From Massilia sp. MS-15 (GTDB lineage: Bacteria; Pseudomonadota; Gammaproteobacteria; Burkholderiales; Burkholderiaceae_D): a DNA stretch of 64,000 nucleotides. The stretch spans positions 1-64,000 of the forward strand of contig NZ_JAIWIA010000046.1 in NCBI RefSeq assembly GCF_020176695.1, in the 5' to 3' direction. A program made the position numbers and the translations under genes. The notes beneath the pieces were generated by a model. It was not told the DNA's origin and made no database searches. It saw only the letters and a list, made by a program, of their open reading frames with translations. How positions within the stretch are numbered: the stretch's first letter is position 1; each line of letters starts with the position of its first letter. This document shows, piece after piece, positions 18,287 through 27,780 of the stretch.

Positions 18287-19548
18287 TCCTGCCGGACCGC
18301 CTTACCGTCGCGGGCGACGACGGCGCCGTCCTTCACCACCAGTGTCGGCGCCGCCAGGTGCTTGAGGTCGTTGACCGGATTGCCGGCATACACGTTGAAA
18401 CTGGCTTCGCAGCCCGCTTCCAGGCAGCCCACCCGACGCTGCGGGTACATCCAGCGCGGCGTCTGCATGGATGCCATGGCAAGCAGTTCGGCGGGACGGA
18501 ACCGGCCGCTGCTTGAGAGGGCATTGATTTCGTCCAGTACGCTGCCTTCGAAACGGTCCGATCCACTCAAGAGCCGTACCTTATTCTTGCGCAGCAGGTC
18601 GAGGTTGTGCGCGTACAGCGCGCCGATCGCGGCGGCATTGGCCGGCTTGGCGGCGACGTAATAGCTGGAGGCCGCCATGGTCGGGATGACCCAGGTGCCT
18701 TGCGCCGCCGCGGCGCGCGCCATCTCGTCGGTGAGGCGATAGTCGCCAGCCGTCTTGTTCTTGTCGATGCGGTAGCCGGGGAGATGAGCAATCGTGTCGA
18801 CTCCTGCCTCCACCGCCAGCCGGAAATCCTCGGCGGTGTCGACGTGGGCGACCACCCGCAGCCCGTCCCGGCGCGCCAGCGGCATCAGCGCCGCGAGGAC
18901 CTCGGGCGTGACACCGTTGTAGCCGTCGAGTTCGGCCCGCTTGAAGTTGGCGGCGCTGTTGACCGCATCGATCAGGACGACTTTCACGAAATCGGTCGCG
19001 GTAGCCTTGAAGCGGGGCCAGTCGCGCTGCAGGTCGGCCACCGTGTCGGCCACCAGCATGCCGGCGGTGAGCTCCGCGAAGCTGAGTGTCATCCCGGCCT
19101 CCTTGGCGCCGGTGCGCGCGATGCCGATCGGATGCCCGGTGCTGCTGGTGACGCCGACGCGCGCGAAGGCGGTGGCTGGCGCCTTGCTGCCCTTGAACAG
19201 CGCCTCGCACTGTGTGAGCGCGGGGTCGGTCGCAAACAGCTGCGCCGAATACAGGACTCCACGCGCTAGATACGCTTGCGCCATTTGCGGCGCCAGGTAG
19301 CAATTCTGGAGATTGTGGTTGTGCGCCTCGGCCAGGCCGGCGAGCACGTAGCCGCCGCGCAGGTCGACGGTCCTGGCGCCGGCGGCCTTGCCACCGATCC
19401 TGCCGTCGCTGACGACCACCTCCGGCCTGCTGGTGAATGCGCTGCCGTCGAACCAGTGGCCGTTGATGTAGCGTACCGGTTCTGCGGATGCGCTCTGGCT
19501 GATGCAAAGAAGGGCTGCAAGGCTTGCTGCTTGGACGATCGATGGCAT
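18283..19548 (-). CDS. Exported amidohydrolase-family protein
   Basis: 421 residues. It starts with a Sec-type signal peptide (MPSIVQAASLAALLCISQSASA), so it is probably periplasmic. The amidohydrolase barrel follows. AEAHNHN is the first metal-binding HxH, VAHVDT and IAHLPG carry the later histidines, and SGSDRFEG holds the conserved Asp. It belongs to the imidazolonepropionase-like/prolidase-like branch, but the substrate cannot be assigned. The C-terminus shows the usual beta-sandwich return (NPVNDLKHLAAPTLVVKDGAVV). It is convergent with dnaE, overlapping it by 4 bp, and stands alone. Confidence 0.88.
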   Translation of the reverse strand: MPSIVQAASLAALLCISQSASAEPVRYINGHWFDGSAFTSRPEVVVSDGRIGGKAAGARTVDLRGGYVLAGLAEAHNHNLQNCYLAPQMAQAYLARGVLYSAQLFATDPALTQCEALFKGSKAPATAFARVGVTSSTGHPIGIARTGAKEAGMTLSFAELTAGMLVADTVADLQRDWPRFKATATDFVKVVLIDAVNSAANFKRAELDGYNGVTPEVLAALMPLARRDGLRVVAHVDTAEDFRLAVEAGVDTIAHLPGYRIDKNKTAGDYRLTDEMARAAAAQGTWVIPTMAASSYYVAAKPANAAAIGALYAHNLDLLRKNKVRLLSGSDRFEGSVLDEINALSSSGRFRPAELLAMASMQTPRWMYPQRRVGCLEAGCEASFNVYAGNPVNDLKHLAAPTLVVKDGAVVARDGKAVRQD

Positions 19549-19644
19549 GGACGGAAAGACCGGACGGGTCGACAGTGGGAATAGTCAGCAGTTTGCCAGT
19601 CTTGCCAGGCCTCGTCGAATGTTTTCGCCCGGGCGCCGCCGTCC

Positions 19645-20718
19645 TCAGCGCAACACGCCCCGCGCGTCCACCACGCGCACATCATGCATCTGGTGCAGAT
19701 AGGCCTCCAGGTAGCCCTTGTGCGACGCCCCCACGACCACCAGCATCCTGCTCCCGGGCCGCGGCGTCAGCGCGTCGCGGATATTCGCCGCCATGCGCAG
19801 GTTGCGCGTCTCCCAGTAGCCGACATATTGGCGCCCGAAACGCTGCGCCGACGGCTCTTCGAGCGCCGCGCCGAAGTCTCCGGCGAACGCGAGGCGCATT
19901 TCTTCCGGCCTGTTATAGGCGCGGTACAGCGCCAGCAGGTCGTCCGGCGTGGCCAGATTTGCCTGCAGTGCTTCGTCGGTCTTGCGGCGCTGCGCCACCG
20001 CCGGATTGTCCCAGGCCTTCATGATGGCCGCGCCCCAGGCTTTCTCATCCGCGACCATGCGGTCGGCCGTGTGGTCGTCCATCGCGAACACCTGTTCGTG
20101 CCCGAGGCGCGCGGCCAGGCGGGCGGCGATCAGATAGCTTTCGTCGCGCCGGGCCTTCAGTTGATCGAGCAGCGTCACCAGCGTGTCGTCGAGGCCGTCG
20201 CCCGCGCGCCGCTCGGCCTCCGGCAGGCGCAGCCATTGGACGAGCGCCGAGGCGCGCTCGCCGCCCGCGAGAAACAGGGCTGCCAGGCGGCGGCGCTGGC
20301 TGCTTGACGGGTTGGCGGGCCAGGATGCCAGCAACTGTTCGGCCTGCGCAGTCGCGCCCGGTACGTCCAGGCCGGTCGCGCGGCGGGCCGGCGCCGGATC
20401 CCAGCAGTAGCTTGCGATCGTGTCCTTGTAGCGGCCCGGATAGCGGCGCAGGTGGTCACACTGCGCGCCCGGCAACGCCTCGATGCTGATCGCGTGCGGC
20501 TTCCACGCGGCCAGTCGGTCCTCGAGGCCGCGCAGGGTGGCCGGGTCGAAGGTCTTCGGGAAATAGGACAGGTGGGGCGACCCGAGCACCATCACTTCGT
20601 TCGCAGGTCCCCTGGCCGGGCCTTTCATGGTGGCGGGAGCGAAATCGGGCTGGTAAGCCTGCGCGCCAGCGGCGCCGGAAAATACTGCTGCAAGGAAAAA
20701 TGCATACATTCGGCGCAT
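19645..20718 (-). CDS. Exported DUF5694-like (TraB/GumN-like) protein
   Basis: 357 residues. The start has a good ribosome site (GGAAAGGAAA). A signal peptide (MRRMYAFFLAAVFSGAAGA) precedes NEVMVLGSPHLSYFPKTFDP, resembling the opening motif of DUF5694 proteins. A matching C-terminal motif, MLVVVGASHKGYLEAYLHQ, is like that of TraB/Tiki-type proteins. The middle is helical and Arg/Ala-rich. Related folds include metal-dependent peptidases, and the paired GSPH and GASHK motifs may form the active site; this is inference. The gene stands alone, divergent from the following membrane-protein gene. Confidence 0.75.
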   Translation of the reverse strand: MRRMYAFFLAAVFSGAAGAQAYQPDFAPATMKGPARGPANEVMVLGSPHLSYFPKTFDPATLRGLEDRLAAWKPHAISIEALPGAQCDHLRRYPGRYKDTIASYCWDPAPARRATGLDVPGATAQAEQLLASWPANPSSSQRRRLAALFLAGGERASALVQWLRLPEAERRAGDGLDDTLVTLLDQLKARRDESYLIAARLAARLGHEQVFAMDDHTADRMVADEKAWGAAIMKAWDNPAVAQRRKTDEALQANLATPDDLLALYRAYNRPEEMRLAFAGDFGAALEEPSAQRFGRQYVGYWETRNLRMAANIRDALTPRPGSRMLVVVGASHKGYLEAYLHQMHDVRVVDARGVLR

Positions 20719-20892
20719 GTCGATTTCCTTTCCGGGAATGGGAACATCGAACGATCATGGCATGCCAATTCCGCAAGATCAATCTATGCATGTCTCGAAC
20801 ATGCAGGACGCATCATCCGGCATGCTTTCCACCCGAGCATATGTCATGCTACATTTTCATGTCTGTACAACAATAGGAAGGGGACCCTCGCC

Positions 20893-21465
20893 ATGCAAAC
20901 ACTGACTCAACTTCGCGCGGATTTCGACGAGCGGTCCAAGGGCTCGCTGTCCTTGCCGATTGCCGGCCTTCTGGTCTGGTGCATCGTCGGGGGCCTGGGG
21001 ATCATCCTGCCACCGAAGGCCGCCGTCCTGGCGTTGGTGTTCGCGACCGGCGCGATCTTTCCGCTGGCGATGGCAATTGCCAAGCTGCGTAGTGAACAGT
21101 TGCTGGAAAATGCCAATCCGCTAGCCAAGCTGATGGGCGTCTGCGTGCTGATGGTCAACCTATTGTGGGCCGTACACATCCCTTTGCTGATGCGGGCGCC
21201 CGAGTTCGTCCCGCTCAGCCTGGGCATCGCGCTCGGGCTGCACTGGATGGTCTATTCCTGGATCATCGGCCATCCACTCGGCTATCGCCATGCGATCCTG
21301 CGCACGGCCGGCCTGGTCGCGGTCTGGTTTGCATTTCCGGCACATCCCGTGACCGCATCGGCGGCGGTCGTCGTCATGGCGTACGCGATCACGATCGTCG
21401 AAATGCGCATGCGCCGCAGCGCGCTCGCCACCCCGGCGGCCAAGCTCGATACCATGCGCACCTGA
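20893..21465 (+). CDS. Small multi-pass membrane protein, DUF7010-like
   Basis: 190 residues from ATG 20893, which follows AAGGGGA. Longer upstream reading would run into unrelated sequence. After a short polar N-terminus (LTQLRADFDERSKGSLSLPIAG) there are five or six hydrophobic helices, with a charged loop AIAKLRSEQLLENANPLAKL between the second and third. No catalytic motif is seen. It resembles the DUF7010 family of uncharacterised membrane proteins. Its stop lies 15 bp from the stop of the convergent glycosyltransferase. Confidence 0.7.
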   Translation: MQTLTQLRADFDERSKGSLSLPIAGLLVWCIVGGLGIILPPKAAVLALVFATGAIFPLAMAIAKLRSEQLLENANPLAKLMGVCVLMVNLLWAVHIPLLMRAPEFVPLSLGIALGLHWMVYSWIIGHPLGYRHAILRTAGLVAVWFAFPAHPVTASAAVVVMAYAITIVEMRMRRSALATPAAKLDTMRT

Positions 21466-21480
21466 CGGCCTGCCGGAACA

Positions 21481-22344
21481 TCAGGACGTTGGCGCCGGGA
21501 AGGGCGCCTCGCCCCGATGCTCGCGCAGCCCGCGCACGGCCTGGATGGTCTTGTTTGCCGCCCGCTCCAGCACCACCTTGCGGTTGCTCGATTCCTCGTC
21601 GCGCTGCGCTTCCCGGTGCCACAGGTGCAGCACCTCGGTGGCCAGGGCGCCGTCCTTGCGCGCCACGCCGGCATGGAACAGGCGCAGCACCAGGTCGGAA
21701 TCCTCGTGGCCCCAACCCACGAAACTCTCGTCGAAGCCATTGACCCGTTCGAGGTCGCTGCGCCATACGGCCAGGTTGCAGCTCTTGATACGGCGCCAGC
21801 TGAAGCTGCGCCGCATGCGGCCGAGGTCGGGCCAGCGCAGCACCGTCTGCAGCACCTTGTTCATGTCGCCGCGCAGGCGGTAGCGCAGGCGTTCGGGCAG
21901 GCCCAGGCCGGCCAGGTCGATATGCTCGCGCAGGGCGCGCTCGGTCAACGCCTGGCTCAGCAGGATGCGGCTGCCCGAGACCAGGCAGCCCGGCTGCGCC
22001 AGCGCGCGGTGGCGGGCGATGAAGTCGCGCTGCGGCACGCAGTCGCCGTCGAGGAAGATGATATAGTTGCCGGCTGCGGCCAGGGTGCCGCGGTTGCGCG
22101 CCATCGCGGCGCGGAAGCCCTGGTCCGGCTGCCACACGTGCTTGAGCGGCATCGGCGCCCGTTCGCGCAGGCGGTCGATGGTTTCCCGCGTGTTGGCAGT
22201 CGAGCCGTCATCAGCGATAATGATTTCAAAATTCTTGTCATCCTGCATGAAACAGGCTTCCACGACCGCTGCCAGCGCGTCCGGGCGGTTGTATGTGGTG
22301 ATCACGACAGAGATGGTCGGACCGGGATGCATCGTTTGCTGCAT
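21481..22344 (-). CDS. Family 2 glycosyltransferase
   Basis: 287 residues. GT-A fold enzyme using a nucleotide sugar. ISVVITTYNRPDALAAVVEAC opens the nucleotide-binding half, IIADDGST holds a uridine-contacting Asp, and FLDGDCVPQRDF contains the DxD-type metal site. A galactosyltransferase-like C-terminal motif NGFDESFVGWGHEDSDLVLRL supplies the probable catalytic acidic residues. It is divergent from the WaaL-like ligase gene with only 57 bp between them, and MsbA follows that ligase, so it probably builds LPS core or O-antigen. Donor and acceptor are unknown. Confidence 0.9.
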   Translation of the reverse strand: MQQTMHPGPTISVVITTYNRPDALAAVVEACFMQDDKNFEIIIADDGSTANTRETIDRLRERAPMPLKHVWQPDQGFRAAMARNRGTLAAAGNYIIFLDGDCVPQRDFIARHRALAQPGCLVSGSRILLSQALTERALREHIDLAGLGLPERLRYRLRGDMNKVLQTVLRWPDLGRMRRSFSWRRIKSCNLAVWRSDLERVNGFDESFVGWGHEDSDLVLRLFHAGVARKDGALATEVLHLWHREAQRDEESSNRKVVLERAANKTIQAVRGLREHRGEAPFPAPTS

Positions 22345-22401
22345 GGGCTCTGCTCATGGGGAAGGCGTCAGGGTCTGCAAGAATATCCCACAAGAACATG
22401 A

Positions 22402-23673
22402 ATGAACAATAATCAGACGAAAATCGGGATGCCGATGCAGCGTGGGATCGGCTTCCTGGTTTTCCTGTTCCCTTTCCTTAGCCTCATCACTCCCTCCGGC
22501 ATCGGCTTTTCCAGCATCGCGTTCGTGCTGGCCCTGCTGTGCGTGCCGCGCAAGGCCTGGGCGGCGATGGCGCCGCACTGGCGCGAGATCCGCTGGGTAG
22601 TGGCGGCCTTCGGCTTTTATTTCGCGTTCGCGCTGCTGTGCGTGCTGGTGCGTCCGGAGACCCGCTGGGACTATCTCGACAAGCCCTCGCGCATGTTCCT
22701 CGGGCTGAGCGCGGCCATGCTTGTGGTGCTGGCGCGCCCACCGCGCGCCGTGCTGTGGTGGGGCGTGATCGGCGGCGCACTGGCGGCGCTGCCCTTCATC
22801 GCCTGGCAGCGCATCGTGCTCGACATCTATCGCCCGGGCGGCTTCCTGAATCCGATTACCTTCGGCGACATCGCGCTGGCCCTGGCGCTGGTGGCGATGG
22901 CCGCCGCCATCGACTACCGCCATAGCGCCCGCAAGGCGCTCTGGCCGGCGCTGGGCGCGCTGGCGGGGCTTGGCGCCACGCTCCTGAGCGGCACCCGGGG
23001 CGGCTGGATCGCGCTGGTGCTGGCCGCGATCCTGTTCCTCACCTATGCGCGACTGCTGCACAGTCGGCCGGTGCGCCTGCTCCTGATCGGCAGCTTCACC
23101 CTGTTCGCTTCCACCTTCTTCATCCCCGCCTTCGGGGTGCAGGAACGGGTCGGGCAGGGCATGCACGACGTGCGCACCTGGCTCGATGGCGGCAGCGCCC
23201 TGTCGAACATCGGGATCCGGCTCGAACTGTGGACGGGCGCGCGCTACATCATCGCGCAACACCCGCTGTTCGGGCTCGATCCGCTGAGCGTACGCGCCGA
23301 GCTGAAGGAGCTGGCGCAGCAGGGCGTGATCCAGGACGTGGTGCTGCCGTTCGAGCACCTGCACAACGACGTGCTGCAGGCCCAGGCCACCGGCGGCGTG
23401 TTCGGCCTGCTCGCCTATGCCGGCATCCTGCTGGCGCCCTTCCTGTTCTTCGCGCGCTCGATCGGACGCAGTGCGCGGCGCAGCATGCCGCAGTTCGCGC
23501 CCGCCATGGCCGGCATGCTGGTGGTGCTGGCCTATTTCGGCTTCGGCCTGACCGAGGTGATCTTCTGGTCGCTGAAAGGCAGCATGTTCTACGTGCTCAT
23601 GGTGGCCCTGCTGATGGGCTTCTGCCTGAGCGCGCAGGCCGACCCCAATATGGAAACACAGAGTGGACAATAA
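22402..23673 (+). CDS. O-antigen ligase (WaaL) family membrane protein
   Basis: 423 residues with about eleven membrane helices. The large periplasmic loop carries the Wzy_C/WaaL pattern: LLSGTRGGWIALVLAAILF before it, and PFEHLHNDVLQAQATGGVFGLLAYA with the conserved His after it. These enzymes join an undecaprenyl-linked glycan to lipid A-core at the periplasmic face. Polymerases (Wzy) and other ligases share this fold, so the exact acceptor is not proven. It overlaps the msbA start codon by 11 bp, which supports coupled expression with lipid A export. Confidence 0.87.
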   Translation: MNNNQTKIGMPMQRGIGFLVFLFPFLSLITPSGIGFSSIAFVLALLCVPRKAWAAMAPHWREIRWVVAAFGFYFAFALLCVLVRPETRWDYLDKPSRMFLGLSAAMLVVLARPPRAVLWWGVIGGALAALPFIAWQRIVLDIYRPGGFLNPITFGDIALALALVAMAAAIDYRHSARKALWPALGALAGLGATLLSGTRGGWIALVLAAILFLTYARLLHSRPVRLLLIGSFTLFASTFFIPAFGVQERVGQGMHDVRTWLDGGSALSNIGIRLELWTGARYIIAQHPLFGLDPLSVRAELKELAQQGVIQDVVLPFEHLHNDVLQAQATGGVFGLLAYAGILLAPFLFFARSIGRSARRSMPQFAPAMAGMLVVLAYFGFGLTEVIFWSLKGSMFYVLMVALLMGFCLSAQADPNMETQSGQ

Positions 23674-25393
23674 AATCATCGTCAAACGCCTGCTGGCGGT
23701 CGTCAAACCCTACCAGACGCGTTCCTGGCTGGCCCTGCTGTCGATGGCGCTCACCGCCGCCACCCAGCCGCTGCTGGGCTGGGCGCTCAAGCTCTTGATC
23801 GACCTCGGCTTCAAGGAAAAGGTGCCGTTCAGCCTGTGGTGGATTCCGGGCGTGCTGGTCTCGATCTTCGTGCTGCGCGGGATCGGCACCTTTTCCACCG
23901 CCTACCTGAACAACTGGGTCACCAGCCGCGTGCTGAACGACCTGCGCGCGATGGTGTTCGAGCGTGTGCTGCAGCTGCCGGTGGCGCGTTTCCATGCCGA
24001 ATCGACCGGCAAGATCATCAACACCGTGGTGGCCGAAGTGCGCCAGGTGGTGGACATGCTGCAGTCGGTGTTCGTGGCCTGCGTGCGCGATACCCTGGTC
24101 GTGGTCGGCCTGCTGGCCGCGCTGCTGTACATGAACTGGAAGCTGACCCTGGTGGCGATCGTGGTCGTGCCCCTCACCGCCGTGATCGTGCGCACCACCA
24201 CCGGCCGCCTGCGCCGCCTGAACCGCGAGAACCAGCGCGTCACGGCCGAGATGACCCAGGTGGTGGAGGAAGCGACCCGCGGGCACCAGGTGATCCGCGT
24301 GTTCTCGGGCGAGCGCTACGAGCGCGCGCGCTTCCACGCCCGCAGCGAAGCGCTGCGCGGCTTCTCGCAGCGCATGACGGTGGCCTTCGCGGCCACCACC
24401 CCGGTGACCCAGATCGCCACCTCGCTGGCGCTGTCGCTGGTGATCGTGCTGGCGATCCAGGCCGACCTGACCCAGGGCGAGTTCGTGCAGTTCGTCACCT
24501 ACATGCTGATGCTGCTCACGCCCCTGAAATCGCTGGCCGAGGTCAACGGCCCGATGCAGCGCGGGATGACGGCCGCCGAGACGGTGTTCAACATGATCGA
24601 CTCGCCGCCGGAAGCCGACCCCGGCACCCGCGAGCTGGGACGCGTGCAGGGCCACCTGCGCTTCGAGAACGTCAGCTTCCGCTATCCGGAAGCGCACAAC
24701 CCGGCGCTGACCGGCGTGACGCTGGACGTGCTGCCGGGGCAGACCGTGGCCCTGGTGGGCGTCTCGGGCGGCGGCAAGTCCACGTTTGTCAACCTGGTGA
24801 CGCGCTTCTACGATCCGCAGGAAGGACGCCTCCTGATCGACGGCATTCCCTACCAGGACGTCAGGCTGGCCAGCCTGCGCGCCCAGCTGGCGATGGTGAG
24901 CCAGAACGTGGTGCTGTTCGACGACACGCTGGCTTCCAACATCGCGTATGGCGTGGAAAAGATCGATGGCGAGCGCCTGGCGGCGGCGGTGAAGGCGGCG
25001 CACCTGACCGATGTGGTGGCCAAGCTGGAGCAGGGCGTGGAGACGCGCATCGGCGAGAACGGCATGCGCCTGTCGGGCGGCCAGCGCCAGCGCGTGGCGA
25101 TCGCGCGCGCGATCTACAAGGATGCGCCGATCCTGCTGCTGGACGAAGCCACCTCGGCGCTGGACAACGAGTCCGAACGCGCGGTGCAGGCGGCGCTGGA
25201 AACCCTGATGGCGGGCCGCACCACGATCGTGATCGCGCACCGGCTGTCGACCATCGAGCGGGCCGACAGCATCGTGGTGATGGAGCACGGCCGCATCGTC
25301 GAGCAGGGCACCCATGCCGAGCTGCTCGATGCGAACGGGATGTATGCGAACCTGTACCGCCTGCAGTTCGTGGCGGCCGACGAGCAGGCGTAG
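23663..25393 (+). CDS. msbA: Lipid A export permease/ATP-binding protein MsbA
   Basis: 576 residues, GTG start inside the upstream waaL-like gene. This half-size ABC exporter flips lipid A-core across the inner membrane. The six-helix domain is about residues 15-320. The ATPase has Walker A GVSGGGKST near 365, LSGGQRQRVAIARA near 468 and LLLDEATSALD just after. Sequence and length fit proteobacterial MsbA, and the LPS-gene neighbours agree. Its TAG stop codon is contributed by a REP-like element. Confidence 0.93.
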   Translation: MDNKIIVKRLLAVVKPYQTRSWLALLSMALTAATQPLLGWALKLLIDLGFKEKVPFSLWWIPGVLVSIFVLRGIGTFSTAYLNNWVTSRVLNDLRAMVFERVLQLPVARFHAESTGKIINTVVAEVRQVVDMLQSVFVACVRDTLVVVGLLAALLYMNWKLTLVAIVVVPLTAVIVRTTTGRLRRLNRENQRVTAEMTQVVEEATRGHQVIRVFSGERYERARFHARSEALRGFSQRMTVAFAATTPVTQIATSLALSLVIVLAIQADLTQGEFVQFVTYMLMLLTPLKSLAEVNGPMQRGMTAAETVFNMIDSPPEADPGTRELGRVQGHLRFENVSFRYPEAHNPALTGVTLDVLPGQTVALVGVSGGGKSTFVNLVTRFYDPQEGRLLIDGIPYQDVRLASLRAQLAMVSQNVVLFDDTLASNIAYGVEKIDGERLAAAVKAAHLTDVVAKLEQGVETRIGENGMRLSGGQRQRVAIARAIYKDAPILLLDEATSALDNESERAVQAALETLMAGRTTIVIAHRLSTIERADSIVVMEHGRIVEQGTHAELLDANGMYANLYRLQFVAADEQA

Positions 25394-25495
25394 GGTGGAC
25401 AGGTTTCCTGCCCACGCGTTCAACCCGTCTGCGAGTTGCCAGAACGTCGGTTCAAGCGGGAGCTGACCGCGTGGGCGGAGACCCGCCCACCCTGC
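25390..25495. repeat. REP-like inverted hairpin pair (copy C)
   Basis: The left unit begins GTAG, and its TAG ends msbA. The stem is GTGGACAGG / CCTGCCCAC with one mismatch and a TTT loop, then GCGTTCAAC. The right inverted unit (GCGTGGGCGG ... CCCGCCCACCCTGC) shows a strong stem. It occupies the gap between the convergent msbA and the GH1-RmlD fusion gene. Confidence 0.78.
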
Positions 25496-25515
25496 GAACG
25501 CGCAAGCGTCCCGGA

Positions 25516-27780
25516 TCAGCTGGCGTAGTGTGCCGCTTCGCCCGGCAGCTGCGCATCGCGCCCATGCGCGCGGTCCTGCACCGCTTCCATATAGCGCCGC
25601 AGCGCATCGTCCAGCGACGGCAGCATCAGCGCCCGTTCGCTCGACAGCGCGCTGTATTCCGGCCGGCGCGCCACCAGATCGCAGCGTTCGGCCGCGACCA
25701 CCTCGAGCTTCGCCGCATCCACCCCCGCCGCCGCGCAGGCGCGCCGCGCCAGCTCGGCCCAGCTCAGGGCTTCGGCATTGGTCAGGTGCCAGACGCCTTT
25801 CTCGCGGTCGATCAGGAGGTCGAGCGAGACGTTGACCAGGTCGGGCACGTAGGTGGGCGAGACCACCATGTCGTCCGCCGCCTGGAACGGCAGCCCGGCT
25901 TCCAGCGCGTTCAGGGCCTGGGTCACGAAGTTGTGCCGGTCCCAGGGGCCGAAGAAGGCGCTGGTGCGGATAACCACGGCCTGCGGATCGGCGTCGAGCA
26001 CGCGCCGCTCGGCCTCCGCCTTGCTGCGGCCATACACGCCAAGCGGGTTGACCGGGTCCGACTCGACGTAGGGCGTGCCCTTGGTGCCGTCGAACACCAG
26101 GTCGGTGGAGAAGGTCATGAAGCGCAGCTGGTGGCGGATGCAGGCCAGCGCCAGCACCGTCGGGCCCAGGGTGTTCTCGCGCATGCAGCGCTCATGGTCG
26201 GCCTCGGCGTCGTCCACCCGCACGTAGCCGCCGGCGTTGATGACCGCCCAGGGCTTGTAACGTGCGATCGCCGCTTCCACCGACGCCGGGTCGGTGATGT
26301 CCATTTCCTGGCGGGTCAGCACGTGGAAGGCCAGGTTGCGGCTCTTGCAGATGCGGGCGAAGGCCGAACCCAGGGTGCCGGTTGCGCCAGTGATCAGGAT
26401 CGGCTGCACCACGCTCGACTTGTACTGGCTGCGGATCGCGATGTCCGCCACCGCGGTGCTGGTCGCCACCGGCTTGCACAGGAAGCGGCCGGGCCGGCGC
26501 CACCAGCCTTCGCCCTGCAGCACCGGGTTGGAGAGCGGGCGGCCGGTGGACAGCTCGCGCATCAGGGTCGCGACCGCGGTCGGGCGCGGTTCGCCGCCGC
26601 GCACGTCGAACGGGCCTGGCTCGTAGTAGCCGCGGCATTCGGTGACCAGGCAGTTCCAGTCGTAGGAACCGAGCAGGGCCCAGACCGTCACCGCGCGCAC
26701 ATCGGCACCCTGCTGGCGCGCGCTGCGCGCCGCGTTCCAGATTTCCAGCAGCCAGCGCATCTGGTCTTCGCGGTTGGCGTCGATATGGGCCTCTGTGATC
26801 GCGATCGGCAGGCCGTAGCGCTCCCAGGTTTCCATGAGCAGCGGGCCGATGCCGGGCGTCGGCGTGGCCAGCGCGCGCGGCGTCTCGATGTCCGCGTGGG
26901 GGATGCCGCGGTAGACGTGGCGGCGGTCGGGCGGATAGCGCTCCGGCCGGTGGTCGAGCCAGCGCTCGCTGGTCGCATAGTAGTTGACACCGATGATGTC
27001 GGGCGGGCAGGGATTGTCGCGCAGCCAGAGCAGCTCCTGCTCGCTGGCCTGCGCGTCGAGCAGGTAGGACCACAATGCATGCTCCTGGTCCACCTTCCCG
27101 CACAGCAGGTCCCAGCCCAGCCAGCGGCGCTCGTTGAAGAAGCCGACCACTTCCTGCATCTCGGGAGTGCCGTAGGTCTTCGACAGGTCGTCGGTCGCGA
27201 CCAGCTTGGCGTCCGGGTTCACGGCGCGGATGGCGCGCATGGCCAGCACCGTGGCGCGGCACTCGTTGAGCAGGGCGCGTACGAAGGTCGCCTCGTCGCT
27301 GCCATGCGGGTACCAGACACCCGCCAGGCCCGAGAAGCGCGCCGTGGTCAGCGGTTCGTTGACCGGGGTGTAGTACTCGGCCCAGGGATAGCGCCGCGCC
27401 ACCGCGCCGGCATACTCGGCCAGCTTGTCGGGGAAGGCGGGATCGACCAGGCTGGTGTCGCGCGGGCCGCTGCCATGGTGCAGCAGGCCGACAATCGGGG
27501 TCACGCCCAGCTGCTGCAGGACTGGCAGGCGTTCGTCCGACCATGACCAGTCGGCCGACTCGATGCCGTCCGGCGCCGTGCGTTCCCACAGCACCGGGTA
27601 GCGGATCGCCTTGATGCCGAGCGAGGCAAAACGGTCGATGTCCTGCAGGCGCTCGGCGTGGCCGTTGCGCTCCATCTGGCTGAAGTAATTGTCGCGCACG
27701 CGGTTGACGGTGCATTCGAGTCCGCCCCAGAGTTCAAGCTCCGGGACCTGCTCCGGCTGGGAATGCATGTTTGTGTTCAT
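25516..27780 (-). CDS. Fusion of GH1-like glycosidase and RmlD-like sugar-nucleotide reductase
   Basis: 754 residues from ATG 27780; the upstream extension looks non-coding. Residues about 10-435 form a family 1 glycoside hydrolase-like barrel, with acid/base Glu142 in TPVNEPL and nucleophile Glu330 in ITEAH. Residues about 458-740 form an RmlD-like short-chain dehydrogenase: nucleotide motif GATGTLG (465-471), STDLVFDG, and Y583-x3-K587 in YGRSK. RmlD makes dTDP-rhamnose by reducing the 4-keto sugar. The fusion suggests linked trimming and remodelling of a glycan, or a repurposed barrel; neither is shown. It is convergent with msbA across a REP-like element. Both active sites look intact. 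Confidence 0.88.
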   Translation of the reverse strand: MNTNMHSQPEQVPELELWGGLECTVNRVRDNYFSQMERNGHAERLQDIDRFASLGIKAIRYPVLWERTAPDGIESADWSWSDERLPVLQQLGVTPIVGLLHHGSGPRDTSLVDPAFPDKLAEYAGAVARRYPWAEYYTPVNEPLTTARFSGLAGVWYPHGSDEATFVRALLNECRATVLAMRAIRAVNPDAKLVATDDLSKTYGTPEMQEVVGFFNERRWLGWDLLCGKVDQEHALWSYLLDAQASEQELLWLRDNPCPPDIIGVNYYATSERWLDHRPERYPPDRRHVYRGIPHADIETPRALATPTPGIGPLLMETWERYGLPIAITEAHIDANREDQMRWLLEIWNAARSARQQGADVRAVTVWALLGSYDWNCLVTECRGYYEPGPFDVRGGEPRPTAVATLMRELSTGRPLSNPVLQGEGWWRRPGRFLCKPVATSTAVADIAIRSQYKSSVVQPILITGATGTLGSAFARICKSRNLAFHVLTRQEMDITDPASVEAAIARYKPWAVINAGGYVRVDDAEADHERCMRENTLGPTVLALACIRHQLRFMTFSTDLVFDGTKGTPYVESDPVNPLGVYGRSKAEAERRVLDADPQAVVIRTSAFFGPWDRHNFVTQALNALEAGLPFQAADDMVVSPTYVPDLVNVSLDLLIDREKGVWHLTNAEALSWAELARRACAAAGVDAAKLEVVAAERCDLVARRPEYSALSSERALMLPSLDDALRRYMEAVQDRAHGRDAQLPGEAAHYAS

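Noticed and set aside
23836-27546. A 1236-codon plus-strand frame across msbA and the GH1-RmlD gene
   Set aside because: It crosses two well-supported genes in other frames and a REP-like element, and shows no recognisable domain.
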